Below are positions 37,616 to 46,950 of a stretch of 64,000 nt of DNA, piece after piece; position 1 is the first letter of the stretch; the number at the start of each line of letters is the position of its first letter. The stretch is from positions 434,001 to 498,000 of the forward strand of contig NZ_QICB01000002.1 in NCBI RefSeq assembly GCF_003725295.1, given 5' to 3'. Origin of the DNA: Slackia faecicanis. Its GTDB lineage: Bacteria > Actinomycetota > Coriobacteriia > Coriobacteriales > Eggerthellaceae. The translations under genes were made by a program, and so were the position numbers. Below the pieces are notes generated by a model. The model was not told where the DNA came from. It worked only from the letters and a program-made list of their open reading frames with translations, and did no database searches.

Positions 37616-37846
37616 AAGACGCTCCTTTTCGATGGAAGAAAAACGAACGTCTATCCTATACCGTCGGGACGCGCTTGGCGAGAGCGCATTCGAAACACCA
37701 CGCGAAACGAAAGCGGCTGCGAGGCCGGGCCGAAAAGCGCGAGCCGGACGGCCCGCGAGCAACCAAGGCGGCGGCCACACGCGGCGCCCACGACCCGGCG
37801 CCCCGCAGGCAAGGCGCGCCCGCAAGCGCGCCCGGGCCGCCGGCGG

Positions 37847-38443
37847 CTACAGCTCGACGACGCGCGTGGCAATGCGGTCGCGCAGCATGGGCGAATGGGT
37901 CACCGTCACAAGCCCCGCGCCCGTCTCGTCGGCCCAACGCAGCAGGCGCTTCCACAGGTCGGCCTGGGTAAGCGCGTCGAGCATGGTGGAAATCTCGTCG
38001 CATATGAGGTAGCGCGGCGAACACGCCAGCGCCCGCACGATGCAGAAGCGTTGCAGCTCGCCGCCCGACAGCTCGCGCGGACGCCGGGTCAGCCATTCGT
38101 CGCGCACGCCTATCTCCTCACGCAAAGCGGCGAGCGTCGCGGCGTCGCACGGGCATTCCGCCAGGCTTTTCTCCATGGTCATCAGCGGATCGAGCATCCG
38201 TTCGGGATGCTGCCAGATCATCTGCACGGGAGAGACGCCCTTGCGCGGAAGCGGCGCGCCGTCCACCGTGACCGTGCCCTTCTGCGGCTCGTCGTAGCCC
38301 GACAAGATCTTGCACAGCGTGGTTTTGCCCCGTCCCGACGGCGCGCTCAACGCGACCCGCTCGCCGGGAGCCACGGCGATGTTCACGCCCTCGAGAATGG
38401 GCGTTTTGCCGTATGAGAATTCGATATCGCATGCCTGCAGCAT
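37847..38443 (-). CDS. nikE: Nickel/peptide-type ABC transporter ATPase (NikE-like)
   Basis: A 198-residue ABC ATPase of the Opp/Dpp/Nik class, short for the class and ending soon after the switch histidine. Walker A is APSGRGKT at 34-41, the signature LSGGELQR near 125, Walker B YLICDEIST, and switch histidine VTVTHSP. It is the last gene of the transporter operon, 143 bases after NikD. AAGGGAG supports the start at 38443 over the ATG nine codons earlier. Confidence 0.85.
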   Translation of the reverse strand: MLQACDIEFSYGKTPILEGVNIAVAPGERVALSAPSGRGKTTLCKILSGYDEPQKGTVTVDGAPLPRKGVSPVQMIWQHPERMLDPLMTMEKSLAECPCDAATLAALREEIGVRDEWLTRRPRELSGGELQRFCIVRALACSPRYLICDEISTMLDALTQADLWKRLLRWADETGAGLVTVTHSPMLRDRIATRVVEL

Positions 38444-38586
38444 GTCGTGCTCCCTTCGAAATCGTGCCATCGAAGCGAACGGCGCAGCGAGACGCCGCTC
38501 GTTCCGGCATCAGGCGAATGCGGCCCCGAGACGCGCGCGCCGCGAACGCGCGCCGAGCCTTCCCGGCGCGCGGCACAGGCCTTCGG

Positions 38587-39543
38587 CTATCGGCCGTCTT
38601 GCCTATCGGACCCTTCGAATCCGTGCTCGGGCAGCGCGTGCCACAACGCGCGGCTGAACGGATGGCGCAGCAGCTCGGGCGAGGCGAAGTTCGCCACGGC
38701 CGTTTCCTCCACCACCGTTCCGCCCTTGAACACCGCGATGCGGTCGGCCACGCGCAGCACCAGTTCGATGTCGTGCGTGATCAAAAGCACGCCGCCGCCT
38801 TCGTCGGCGAACGCGCGGAAATCGTCCATCGCGCGCACGGCCAGATCCAAATCGAGGCCAGGAGTGGGCTCGTCGGCGATGATCAGACGCGGCCTGTTCG
38901 CCAGAGCGCACGCCAGCAGCACGCGGCGGGCCATGCCGCCCGACAGCTCGAACGGATACAGGTTCGCCGCGCGCTCGTCCAGGCCGTAGCGCTCGAACAC
39001 CTCGCGCCTGCGGCGGCGCGCCTCCTCGGGCGTCGCGTCGCGTACGAAAAGCTCGACCTGCTTTCCCACCTTCATCAAAGGGTCGAGCGATTCGACGCTC
39101 TGGGGAACGAATGCGATCTCGCGCCCGCGCAGGGCGTCGAGCCTCTCTTCATCGCATCGCTCCCCATCGAACCACACGGTCCCTTCGACCAGGGAGTTTT
39201 CGGCCGAAATGCCCAGAATGGCGTCGGCGAGCAAGGTCTTGCCCGAGCCCGACGCGCCCACCACGGCCACGATTTCGCCCGCGTGCACGCCGATGCTCAG
39301 CCCGTGGATGGCCTCCACCGTGCGCCGCGGCGCCGAAAGCCACGAGAAAAAGCCCGCGTCGGGCGCGTCGTCGTACATCGAAAACGAGACCGACAGATCT
39401 TCCACCTGCAGCAGATGATGGCCGCCCGCATGGCGCGAGCCGTCCGCGTGGGTGTGATGGTGGTGCGCGTGGCCGTCTTCATGCACCGCGGAGTGCTCGG
39501 GCGCCTGGGCGCCCGCGGGCGCGTTCTTTTCGATATCCTGCAT
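38587..39543 (-). CDS. nikD: Nickel-type ABC transporter ATPase with His-rich N-terminus (NikD-like)
   Basis: A 318-residue ATPase with Walker A GASGSGKT at 96-103, signature ELSGGMARR and Walker B LIIADEPT. Before the ABC fold, residues 17-43 hold eleven histidines (the core is HAHHHHTHADG). Such His tails bind nickel and occur in nickel and cobalt proteins, which supports a nickel role for this Opp-class transporter. AGGAGG precedes the start. It lies nine bases after NikC. Confidence 0.88.
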   Translation of the reverse strand: MQDIEKNAPAGAQAPEHSAVHEDGHAHHHHTHADGSRHAGGHHLLQVEDLSVSFSMYDDAPDAGFFSWLSAPRRTVEAIHGLSIGVHAGEIVAVVGASGSGKTLLADAILGISAENSLVEGTVWFDGERCDEERLDALRGREIAFVPQSVESLDPLMKVGKQVELFVRDATPEEARRRRREVFERYGLDERAANLYPFELSGGMARRVLLACALANRPRLIIADEPTPGLDLDLAVRAMDDFRAFADEGGGVLLITHDIELVLRVADRIAVFKGGTVVEETAVANFASPELLRHPFSRALWHALPEHGFEGSDRQDGR

Positions 39544-39552
39544 GCCGCCCTC

Positions 39553-40470
39553 CTACTCCTGCGCGCTTGCCGGGTCGCTCAGGCGGCGAAGGCCCTGCCC
39601 CACCGCATCGAACAGCATGACCACGCCGATGAGCGCCAGGCCGGGAAACACCGCGAGCCACCACATGCCGGCCGACAGATAGCTCATCGATTCGGACAAG
39701 ATGATGCCGATCGCGGCCGATTCGGGCGAAAGCCCGAACCCGAGAAACGTCACGGACGCCTCGTGCAGCACGGCATGGGGGAACAGCAGGATCGTTCCCA
39801 CGATGAACTGCGGCAACACGTGCGGCAGCACATGGCGCGCGGCCACCGCGAGGCGCGACTGCCCGAGTTTGCGGGAAAGCGCCACGTACGGCGCGTTTTT
39901 GACCTGCAGCACCTCGGCGCGCACCACGCGCGCCAAGCTGGGCCAGTGCGTGAGCGCGATGCCCACCACCACGCCGACGAACCCTTTGCCCATGGCATAC
40001 GAGATCAAAATGAGCAGCACGATATGGGGAATGCCCAGCATGAGGTCGATCAGCCACGTGATCGCGGCGTCCACCTTGCGCCCGCCGAGGGCCGCCGCGG
40101 TGCCGAGCGCCAAAGCGATCAAAGCGCTCGCGCCCGCCGCCAGAAGACCGATCAGCACGCTTTGCGCCAAGCCCGCCACCGTGCGCACCAGCATGTCGTG
40201 GCCGAGACGGTCGGTGCCGAACAAATGCTCGAACGAAGGCGCGAGCGAACGCGCGCCCATATCGGTCTGCACCGCTTGGGGCATGAGCGCCACGCCCAGC
40301 ACCGCCACCGCCAGCAGGATGGCCGCCGCCGCGACCGACGTGGCGAACACGCGGCGGCGCGACGGAACGCGACGGCTCGACGGGCAATGGATGATCGGGC
40401 GCTTCATGGCGGCGGTGGAAGCCCGAGCCGCGCATGCGGCGGCGCCGTTCGTCGAAGTGCTAGACCGCAT
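39553..40470 (-). CDS. nikC: Nickel/peptide-type ABC permease (NikC-like)
   Basis: A 305-residue inner membrane permease with about six hydrophobic segments and a conserved FGTDRLGHDMLVRT motif near residue 90, typical of DppC/NikC. The EAA-type loop facing the ATPase is in ALSRKLGQSRLAVAARHVLPHVLPQ near 200. It overlaps the NikB stop by 11 bases, so translation is coupled. The first 30 residues are polar and may include a later true start at Met22. Confidence 0.88.
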   Translation of the reverse strand: MRSSTSTNGAAACAARASTAAMKRPIIHCPSSRRVPSRRRVFATSVAAAAILLAVAVLGVALMPQAVQTDMGARSLAPSFEHLFGTDRLGHDMLVRTVAGLAQSVLIGLLAAGASALIALALGTAAALGGRKVDAAITWLIDLMLGIPHIVLLILISYAMGKGFVGVVVGIALTHWPSLARVVRAEVLQVKNAPYVALSRKLGQSRLAVAARHVLPHVLPQFIVGTILLFPHAVLHEASVTFLGFGLSPESAAIGIILSESMSYLSAGMWWLAVFPGLALIGVVMLFDAVGQGLRRLSDPASAQE

Positions 40471-41446
40471 GGGACGCCCCCTTCCTGATGCGCGGGTCGA
40501 TCACGCCGTACAAGACGTTCGCCAGCAGGTTTCCGCCGAACACGATGGCCGCCGACACGAGCGCGATGCCCACGAGCAGCGGGGCGTCGCCGCCGAGGCC
40601 CGCCGTGACGGCCGCCTGGCCGAGGCCCGGATACGAAAACACCTGCTCGACGAGGACCGAGCCTCCGAAAATCTCCGAGATGGACGCGAACTGCAGCGTG
40701 ATGGCCGGCAGCGCGACATTGCGCAGGCCGTGCAGGCGAAACGCCTTCCACGCAGACTGGCCCTGGGCGCGGGCGAAGCGCATGTAGCCGCTGCCCATCA
40801 CGTCGATCGTCTTCTCGCGCGTGTGCAGCGCGATGTTCGCCACGCCGAGAAACGACAGCACGATGGCGGGCAGGGCCATGTGGTACAGGATGTCGCCCAG
40901 ACCCACGTCTTCGGCGGCCATGCCGATCGGCACCGAGAAGCCGATCGGGAACCACCCCAGCGCCACGCCGAACACGATCAGCGCGAGCAGGCCCAGCCAG
41001 AACGTGGGAGTGGACGCCAGCACGTAGCAATACACGCGCACGACGCGGTCGAACAGGCTGTCGCGGCGCAGGCCCGACGCCACGCCCAGCACGAAGCCGA
41101 GCACGCCCGAGAACGCCCACGCGCAGCCCATCAAAAGCAGCGAATTGCCAGCGCGCCACGCGATCACGTCGGCCACGGGCGCGTTGAAGCGCAGGCTCTG
41201 GCCCATATCGCCCTGCAACGCGGCGCCGGCCCATTCGATATAACGCTGCCACAGCGGCGCATCGGTGCCCCAGTAGGCTGCGAGCTGGGCTTTCTTCTCA
41301 ACGCTCATGGACACGAGCGATGCCTGGCCCATGTTGGCCTGCACGGGATCGATCGGCGACATCGCCACCAGCACGAACGCCACGATGCTCACGGCAACCA
41401 TGAGCATCGCGAATTTCAGGATATTTCGTACGACGAATTTGACCAT
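40460..41446 (-). CDS. nikB: Nickel/peptide-type ABC permease (NikB-like)
   Basis: A 328-residue permease. The start MVKFVVRNILKFAMLMVAVSI is a typical DppB/NikB first helix, followed by SPIDPVQANMGQ. The loop near 220 (ARAQGQSAWKAFRLHGLRN) is the EAA-like ATPase contact, and VEQVFSYPGLGQAAVTAG near 265 is a strong family motif. It is separated from the binding-protein gene by 263 bases containing a hairpin. Confidence 0.9.
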   Translation of the reverse strand: MVKFVVRNILKFAMLMVAVSIVAFVLVAMSPIDPVQANMGQASLVSMSVEKKAQLAAYWGTDAPLWQRYIEWAGAALQGDMGQSLRFNAPVADVIAWRAGNSLLLMGCAWAFSGVLGFVLGVASGLRRDSLFDRVVRVYCYVLASTPTFWLGLLALIVFGVALGWFPIGFSVPIGMAAEDVGLGDILYHMALPAIVLSFLGVANIALHTREKTIDVMGSGYMRFARAQGQSAWKAFRLHGLRNVALPAITLQFASISEIFGGSVLVEQVFSYPGLGQAAVTAGLGGDAPLLVGIALVSAAIVFGGNLLANVLYGVIDPRIRKGASHAV

Positions 41447-41552
41447 GGGTCGATAGTTCGTTCTTTCTCTTCAGCCCGCAAGACGGGCGCGACCCGAGCG
41501 CGCCGATTCGGCCGCGCGGGAAACGGACGCGACAAGGATACACGAGCGCGAA

Positions 41553-41590
41553 CGCCTCGCCCGCCGAAACGACACAAGACGGGCGAGGCG
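41553..41590 (-). terminator. Hairpin between binding-protein and permease genes
   Basis: An 11-bp perfect stem CGCCTCGCCCG/CGGGCGAGGCG with a 16-base loop, without a U-run. It sits after nikA and before nikB, where such hairpins often limit readthrough so that the binding protein is made in excess. Confidence 0.5.
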
Positions 41591-41709
41591 GAAAGGCCGT
41601 GCGGAAAGCGCGGCCGGACGAAAGCGGCGAAGCGCGCCGACTTCCGAAAACGGCAGGCGGCCGTCCGCTGTCGCCGGGACGCGCCGCCTGCGCGAAGAAA
41701 GCCGTAAGC

Positions 41710-43362
41710 TTACGCCCACGTCCATTCGTCGACGTTGTTCACGATGGACCAGCCGTGGCCGTGCGGATGCGGCTTCTGGTCGGCCACCTTGAGGCCGTCG
41801 CGCGTGAAGTACAGATGGTCGGCATTGGCGAGCCACACCCACGGCGCGTCGGTATCGGGCGTAACGCCCTCGGAGCCGTCGAACTGCGCCTTCTGATACA
41901 GCTCGTAGGAAGCCTCGATCGTCGGCGTGGAAACGGCCTGCTCAAGATACTCGTTGGTGGTCTCGTTGTCGCGGCAGGCGAAATCGGACGAGCCCTCGGA
42001 ATAATTCAGGTTGTAGACCTCGATGGGCGAGTTGGAGCCCCAGCCCCACAGCTGGGCCTCGCTGTACGACATGGGCTCCAGGTCGTCCCACGACTTGCCT
42101 TCGACGTTCACCTTGATGCCCAGCGGAGCCATCTGCTCGGCGAAATCGGCCGCCATGGCCTGGCGCATCATGTCGTTGGTCATGTAGTAGAGCTTGAACT
42201 CGGCGCGCACGCCGTCTTTGACCAGCACGCCGTCGTCGCCCGCGACCCAGCCGCCGTCGGCCAGGATGCCCTTGGCCTTTTCGACGTCGGTCGCGATCTT
42301 CATGTCCTTGCACGCCCACGGCATGCCGTCGGAGGGACTGAACGCAGGCGTCGCATGGCCGCTCAGCGAACGGTCCACCAAAAGCTCGCGGTCCACCGCG
42401 TAGTTCATGGCGCGGCGCAGGGCGAGGTCGCAGGTCACATTATTGCCCGCATCGTATTCCACATCGCCCGCCAGGCGCTTCGCGCCCGCGGGAACCACGG
42501 GAAGGGAAATGCCGCGCGAGTCGACCGTCTTCACCGAAAGCAGCTCATAGCCCGCGGGCAGAGCATCGGCCATGGTGGCGGAGGTGTAGGCCACGTCCAC
42601 CTGGCCTGCCTGGGCGGCGGCGAGCGAGGCGTCTTCGTCCATGAACACCACCACGACGCGCTTCATCACGGGCGCTTCGCCGTAGTAGTCGGGGTTCGCC
42701 TCGAAAATGACCTGCTGGCCGCGATCCCACTGGGCCAACTTGTAGCGACCGGAGCCGATGGGATTGCTGCCGTAATCGTCGCCGTGCGCATGGGCGGGGC
42801 AGATGCCCACCGTGGCAAGCGTGTACATAAGGATGTTGAAGGGATGCACCATGCGGATCTCGACCGTCTCGTCGTCGAGCGCCACGGCCTCGGACACCAT
42901 GGACAGATCGACCTCGGACGCCGGGGCGTCTTTGATGCCGTTGATGGTGAAGGCCACGTCTTCGGCGGTCAAAGGCTCGCCGTCGGTGAACTTGACGTCG
43001 GTGCGGATCTTGAACGTCCACACCATGCCGTCCTCGCTGCATTCGTAGGACGTTGCCAGGTCGTTATGCAGGCCCATGTCGGTGTCGGTCTTGACCAGCG
43101 TCGACTGGATGAGCGGCTCGTGCACGTGCTCGCCGCAGCCCCATGCGACGAACGGGTCGAAGCCCGCCTCGGGCTCGGCGTTCGTGGGCATGGACACGAT
43201 CACCTGCTCGGGCGCACTCTGCTGTTCGGCGGCGGCATCGGGCTCGGATGCCGATTCGCCCGAAGAGCACGAGGTCAGAACGCCTGCGAAGGCCGCCGTG
43301 GCGCCACCCGCAGCCAAGATCTGCGAAAAACGACGACGCGACATGAACATGGATTCCTGCAT
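41710..43362 (-). CDS. nikA: Nickel-type extracytoplasmic solute-binding lipoprotein (family 5)
   Basis: A 550-residue solute-binding protein family 5 (DppA/NikA/OppA) member. The N-terminus has three consecutive arginines (SRRRFSQIL, 8-16), a hydrophobic stretch and the lipobox LTSC (Cys32), so it is likely exported, possibly by Tat, and lipid-anchored. The first gene of the operon, with two NikR-like operators upstream. The C-terminus has HPHGHGW, a possible metal site. GGGAGGGG precedes the start. Nickel specificity is inferred from the operators and the His-rich ATPase; heme or oligopeptides remain possible. Confidence 0.85.
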   Translation of the reverse strand: MQESMFMSRRRFSQILAAGGATAAFAGVLTSCSSGESASEPDAAAEQQSAPEQVIVSMPTNAEPEAGFDPFVAWGCGEHVHEPLIQSTLVKTDTDMGLHNDLATSYECSEDGMVWTFKIRTDVKFTDGEPLTAEDVAFTINGIKDAPASEVDLSMVSEAVALDDETVEIRMVHPFNILMYTLATVGICPAHAHGDDYGSNPIGSGRYKLAQWDRGQQVIFEANPDYYGEAPVMKRVVVVFMDEDASLAAAQAGQVDVAYTSATMADALPAGYELLSVKTVDSRGISLPVVPAGAKRLAGDVEYDAGNNVTCDLALRRAMNYAVDRELLVDRSLSGHATPAFSPSDGMPWACKDMKIATDVEKAKGILADGGWVAGDDGVLVKDGVRAEFKLYYMTNDMMRQAMAADFAEQMAPLGIKVNVEGKSWDDLEPMSYSEAQLWGWGSNSPIEVYNLNYSEGSSDFACRDNETTNEYLEQAVSTPTIEASYELYQKAQFDGSEGVTPDTDAPWVWLANADHLYFTRDGLKVADQKPHPHGHGWSIVNNVDEWTWA

Positions 43363-43466
43363 GGTGGTCCCCTCCCTGGTCGGACGAGAAGCGAAGCGCC
43401 GCGCCGAAGCGCGTCGGGGCCATCGCCCCATCCGCGCCGCGGCAGGCCGCTTCGTCGCATCCTGTA

Positions 43467-43493
43467 GTGTTACCTTTTTTGGACTCGTAACAC
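43467..43493. promoter_or_regulatory. NikR-like operator, copy 1
   Basis: GTGTTAC (43467-43473), 13-base spacer, GTAACAC (43487-43493): a perfect dyad. The NikR consensus reported for delta-proteobacteria is GTGTTAC-N13/14-GTAACAC. It covers the -10 region and start of the nik promoter. Confidence 0.8.
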
Positions 43494-43520
43494 CATAGAG
43501 CATTGATGTTACCTATTCAA
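43492..43520 (-). promoter_or_regulatory. Promoter of nikABCDE
   Basis: On the minus strand TTGAAT (43515-43520), 17-base spacer, TATGGT (43492-43497). The -35 lies inside operator copy 2 and the -10 at the edge of copy 1, so a bound repressor would block polymerase. Confidence 0.65.
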
Positions 43521-43532
43521 GATTCGTAACAC
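43506..43532. promoter_or_regulatory. NikR-like operator, copy 2
   Basis: ATGTTAC (43506-43512), 13-base spacer, GTAACAC (43526-43532); one mismatch at the outermost base. Same spacing as copy 1 and 39 bases from it, so both dyads lie on nearly the same helix face pattern. Confidence 0.75.
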
Positions 43533-43798
43533 CAGTGGCGCGAAACGCCCCGGAACCGGCAGCCGGAACCCATTCGATGCAAGGCATGCCGTCAGAAGTC
43601 GAAAAGATGCGCAGAAATTGCAGTTGGCGGTCTTTTCGACGCCGCAGCGTCGTGGACGAGAGAACAAAACCCCAGGTGGCAGAAATCAGACCACGCCGAG
43701 CCGCGCGACATGCCGCCGCACGGAGCGAAAACCGGCCCGCAAAAGACCGCCTACGGCAAAAAATATGCAAAGCCGCAACGGTGTCGAGCGGCGACGAT

Positions 43799-43827
43799 GG
43801 TCGACCGCGCCCTATGCGCGGTCGACC
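43799..43827 (-). terminator. Perfect hairpin after the second DUF917 gene
   Basis: GGTCGACCGCG / CGCGGTCGACC, 11-bp stem, seven-base loop, 18 bases beyond the DUF917 stop. No U-run follows on the minus strand, so it may be a terminator variant or a repeat element. Between it and the nik operators (43534-43798) I see nothing else. Confidence 0.5.
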
Positions 43828-43845
43828 ATGCTACGGCACCGACTC

Positions 43846-44937
43846 TTAGCGCTGCTCCACCGGGATATAGGGCACGTCCCCGTAGCCGAACGCCTGCGGC
43901 CCCACCACGGCGAGACCCTCGGGCGTGCGCCATTGCGGGGCGCACGGAATGCCCACGATCATGACGCGGCATCCGTATTTGAGCGCCTCGCCCGTGATCG
44001 GCGTCAGCGTTTCCACATCGAACGCGGCGATCAGGTCGGGCGCCGTGCACACCGGAGCGCCGTCGCGCTTGGCCATGAGGAACTCGTTTTGGAACTCCAT
44101 CGTGAACGAGCTGCCGCGATACGCGTCGAACCCTTCGAGCGCGGCGACGCCGCGGGCGAAGCCGCCCGTGGTGCGGCGCTCCACGTCTTGCACTTTGCCG
44201 CGGAACAGCTCCACCGCGCCCAGGCACTCCATGATCTTGTCGTAAGCGTCCACCCTGTTCGTGCGCGCGTAACGCAGCAGGGCGCCCACCTCTTCGCACA
44301 GCGTGTACGTTCCCGCGACGCTGTTGGCCTTCGCCTGCGCGCCCGTCATGCCGTAGCATGCCAGCGAAATGTTGCCGCCCATCATGACCGTGGCGCCGCG
44401 GCACAGATCCTCGGCACGCTTGTTGTCGTCGGTCTCGATCAGCATCTTGTTGCCGCGCTCGTCGGCCACGCCGATAGGGCTTGCGCTCTGCCCGAACACC
44501 GACCACGTGACCATCTGCAGCTCGGGAAACGCGCGGCCCATGCCGTCGCCGTCGAGCAGCGGAAGGCCGCGACGCGCGGCGGGAAGCATGGGGTGCAGCG
44601 AATTCCAGCCGCCCGCCTCGGAGGGAAGCAGCATGTCGAAACGATAGCCGCACGCATCCTCGAGCGCCTCCAGCGCGAACTCGGGCTCGGTGCCGCGCGG
44701 CACCTTCTCCACCAGCACCGTCGGCGCGCCCAGGCCCATCGACACCGCGATACGGGCGTCATCAGGCACTTCATCCAGCTCGAGCAGCTCGATGGCGCCG
44801 AACTCCTCGACCGTCTGACGCGCGACCACCATGCCCAGATACGGGTCGCCGCCGCCTCCCGACGCGAGCACCGCCGCGCCGCGCGCGATGTCTTCGACCG
44901 CTTGGACTCCCAATTTCCTCATACCGCACCCAACCAT
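43846..44937 (-). CDS. DUF917 family protein, copy 2
   Basis: A 363-residue member of DUF917, found beside hydantoinase/oxoprolinase subunits; catalytic role unknown. AAVLASGGGGDPYLG near residue 25, DGDGMGRAFPELQMVTW near 130 and GGFARG near 250 are shared with the other DUF917 gene here. ATG 44937 has AGGAAAG three bases upstream; ATG 44922 is an alternative start. It ends the cluster transcribed from DUF1177 through DUF917 copy 1 and the HyuA-like gene. Confidence 0.88.
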   Translation of the reverse strand: MVGCGMRKLGVQAVEDIARGAAVLASGGGGDPYLGMVVARQTVEEFGAIELLELDEVPDDARIAVSMGLGAPTVLVEKVPRGTEPEFALEALEDACGYRFDMLLPSEAGGWNSLHPMLPAARRGLPLLDGDGMGRAFPELQMVTWSVFGQSASPIGVADERGNKMLIETDDNKRAEDLCRGATVMMGGNISLACYGMTGAQAKANSVAGTYTLCEEVGALLRYARTNRVDAYDKIMECLGAVELFRGKVQDVERRTTGGFARGVAALEGFDAYRGSSFTMEFQNEFLMAKRDGAPVCTAPDLIAAFDVETLTPITGEALKYGCRVMIVGIPCAPQWRTPEGLAVVGPQAFGYGDVPYIPVEQR

Positions 44938-45223
44938 CTTTCCTCACCGCTTCGTCGCACGAAAACGCGAAGCGCCCATTGCCGAAAACGCAGGACGCAC
45001 GGCGCGCCCCGCCCCTGAATTCGCGCGGGCCGAATAACGCCGGCCAAAGGCGGACCGGACAGCCGCCGCACCGGACGAAAAGCGCCCGGCTACGCTGAAC
45101 GCCGCACGGGCGCCGCCGATGCGCCCTTCAGCGCGCACGCGAAACCCGCGGCAGACGGCGATGCGCCCCGCACCCGAACGAAGCCGGCGCGGCCGCCGCA
45201 ACACCGCCCGCCGCTGCCGCGGC

Positions 45224-46789
45224 CTACAGCTTCAAGCTGCCGACCGCCTTCACGCGCACGCGCGTGGCATTGCCCGGCAGATACGCCAGCGGCACGTCTT
45301 CCACGTCGATGATCTCGATCGTCTCGGGATCGGCTCCCGCCTTGACGGCTTCTTGTCTGGCGAGGTCTTTCGCCTTGTCCAGCGCCTCGGCGCGGCCCAT
45401 CTCGTCGAGCGAGAAGATGCGCTCGATCTGGCCCGACACCTGGGAAATCGCGCTGCCGATAGCGTTGGCCACGCCGAAGTTCTCGGGCTTGTGGACCTTG
45501 CTCACGCCCTTGAGCTCGCCGGGAATCAGGATGGAGCCGCCGCCCACCAGGATGACGTCGATATCGCCCGCGCTCGTCTTCATCTTGTCGACGCATTCCT
45601 CGACCATGCGAGCCATTTCGGCGGAAGCCGCCTGCACCAGCTCGGGGTCGAGGTCGGCCACCTTCGACGGGTCGCCCACGCCCTCGGCCGCGCCGGACGC
45701 CACGGCGATATCGGTCGCCGTCAGCACGTCGCCGCCGAAGCACAGCGCGCGCGTCAGCACCTGATAGCCCACCGAATCAGGGCCCACGGTAACGCGACCG
45801 TCTTCATGCTTGCGCACGATCGATCCACCGCCCAGGCCGATCGAGATGATGTCCGGCATGCGGAAGTTCGTGCGCACGCCGCCGATTTCAACCGCAAGAA
45901 GGCTCTCGCGCGGGAAGCCGTGCGTCAGGGCGCCCAGATCGGCCGTCGTGCCGCCCACGTCCACCACCACGGCGTCTTTGAGGCCCGTCAAAAACGAGGC
46001 GCCGCGGATGGAATTCGTCGGGCCGCAGGCGATGGTGAGGATCGGATAGCGCATGGCGTACGCCGCGCTCATCAGCGTGCCGTCGTTTTGGCACAGATAC
46101 ACCTCGGCATGTTCGATGCCTTCGGCGGCCAACGCGGACACGAAGCTTTCCGACGTGGTTTTGGCAACCGTGACCAGTGCCGCGTTGAGAATGGTGGCGT
46201 TCTCGCGCTCGAGCAGGCTCACGCTGCCGATCTCGCTGGAAATGGAGACCGGGAAATCGGCGCCCAGGCGGGCGCGCACGATTTCGGCGGCGCGCTTCTC
46301 GTGCGACGCATCCACCGGCGAGAACACACTCGAGATGGCCACGCTGTCGCAGGCGCCGTCGATTTCGGCGGCGATGCGCTCGAGCTCCGCCTCGTCGAGC
46401 GGGGCGATCTCGCGGCCGTCGAATTCGTGGCCGCCGCGAACCAGATACCAGCGGTCGCTGATGGCCTCGCGCAGGTCGGCGGGCCAATCCACCATGGGCT
46501 TGATCGCCGCGGTGGCGGGCGCGCCCAGACGGATCACCGCCACGCGGTCGAGGCGCTTGCGCTCCACGATCGCGTTCGTGCAGTGCGTGGTGCCGAGCAT
46601 CGCGTAGCCGATGCGCTCGCGCGCGCCTTCCACCTGGGCGAGCGCGGAGGCCATCGCCTCGCGGATGCCGCCCATCACGTCTTCGGTGGTGGGGCATTTC
46701 ACGGCCGCCACCAGGTTCAATTCGTTATCGAGAACGACGGCGTCGGTGTTGGTGCCGCCGACGTCGATGCCAATGCGCCAATCCTTCAT
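45224..46789 (-). CDS. Hydantoinase/oxoprolinase-like protein (HyuA subunit type)
   Basis: A 521-residue member of the hydantoinase A/oxoprolinase family, an ASKHA-fold ATPase. The N-terminal ATP site is RIGIDVGGTNTDAVVLD (6-20 region), and VDVGGTTADLGALTHGFPRES near 280 is the second phosphate-binding loop. AGGAGG lies five bases before the start. The usual partner, HyuB, is absent from the window; instead two DUF917 proteins flank it. It probably acts with one or both DUF917 proteins on a cyclic amide or amino-acid derivative, but the substrate is unknown. Confidence 0.9.
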   Translation of the reverse strand: MKDWRIGIDVGGTNTDAVVLDNELNLVAAVKCPTTEDVMGGIREAMASALAQVEGARERIGYAMLGTTHCTNAIVERKRLDRVAVIRLGAPATAAIKPMVDWPADLREAISDRWYLVRGGHEFDGREIAPLDEAELERIAAEIDGACDSVAISSVFSPVDASHEKRAAEIVRARLGADFPVSISSEIGSVSLLERENATILNAALVTVAKTTSESFVSALAAEGIEHAEVYLCQNDGTLMSAAYAMRYPILTIACGPTNSIRGASFLTGLKDAVVVDVGGTTADLGALTHGFPRESLLAVEIGGVRTNFRMPDIISIGLGGGSIVRKHEDGRVTVGPDSVGYQVLTRALCFGGDVLTATDIAVASGAAEGVGDPSKVADLDPELVQAASAEMARMVEECVDKMKTSAGDIDVILVGGGSILIPGELKGVSKVHKPENFGVANAIGSAISQVSGQIERIFSLDEMGRAEALDKAKDLARQEAVKAGADPETIEIIDVEDVPLAYLPGNATRVRVKAVGSLKL

Positions 46790-46950
46790 ATATTCCTCCT
46801 GACGTACGCCTCCGACGGCAGTCCGGGTTTGCAAACCGCGCTCCGGCGCAGGCGGCTTCGAAGCCGCGCCGCCGCCGGAGCAAGGCCGTCGCGCCTGCCC
46901 GGCCCGTCGGAAACGCCCTTGCGTTTCCCGGGTTGGAACGTACCTGCGCC

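Noticed and set aside
43799-43827. Attachment site or IS end at the perfect hairpin after the second DUF917 gene
   Set aside because: No second copy, no transposase or integrase and no target-site duplication is visible nearby. A terminator-like role is simpler.
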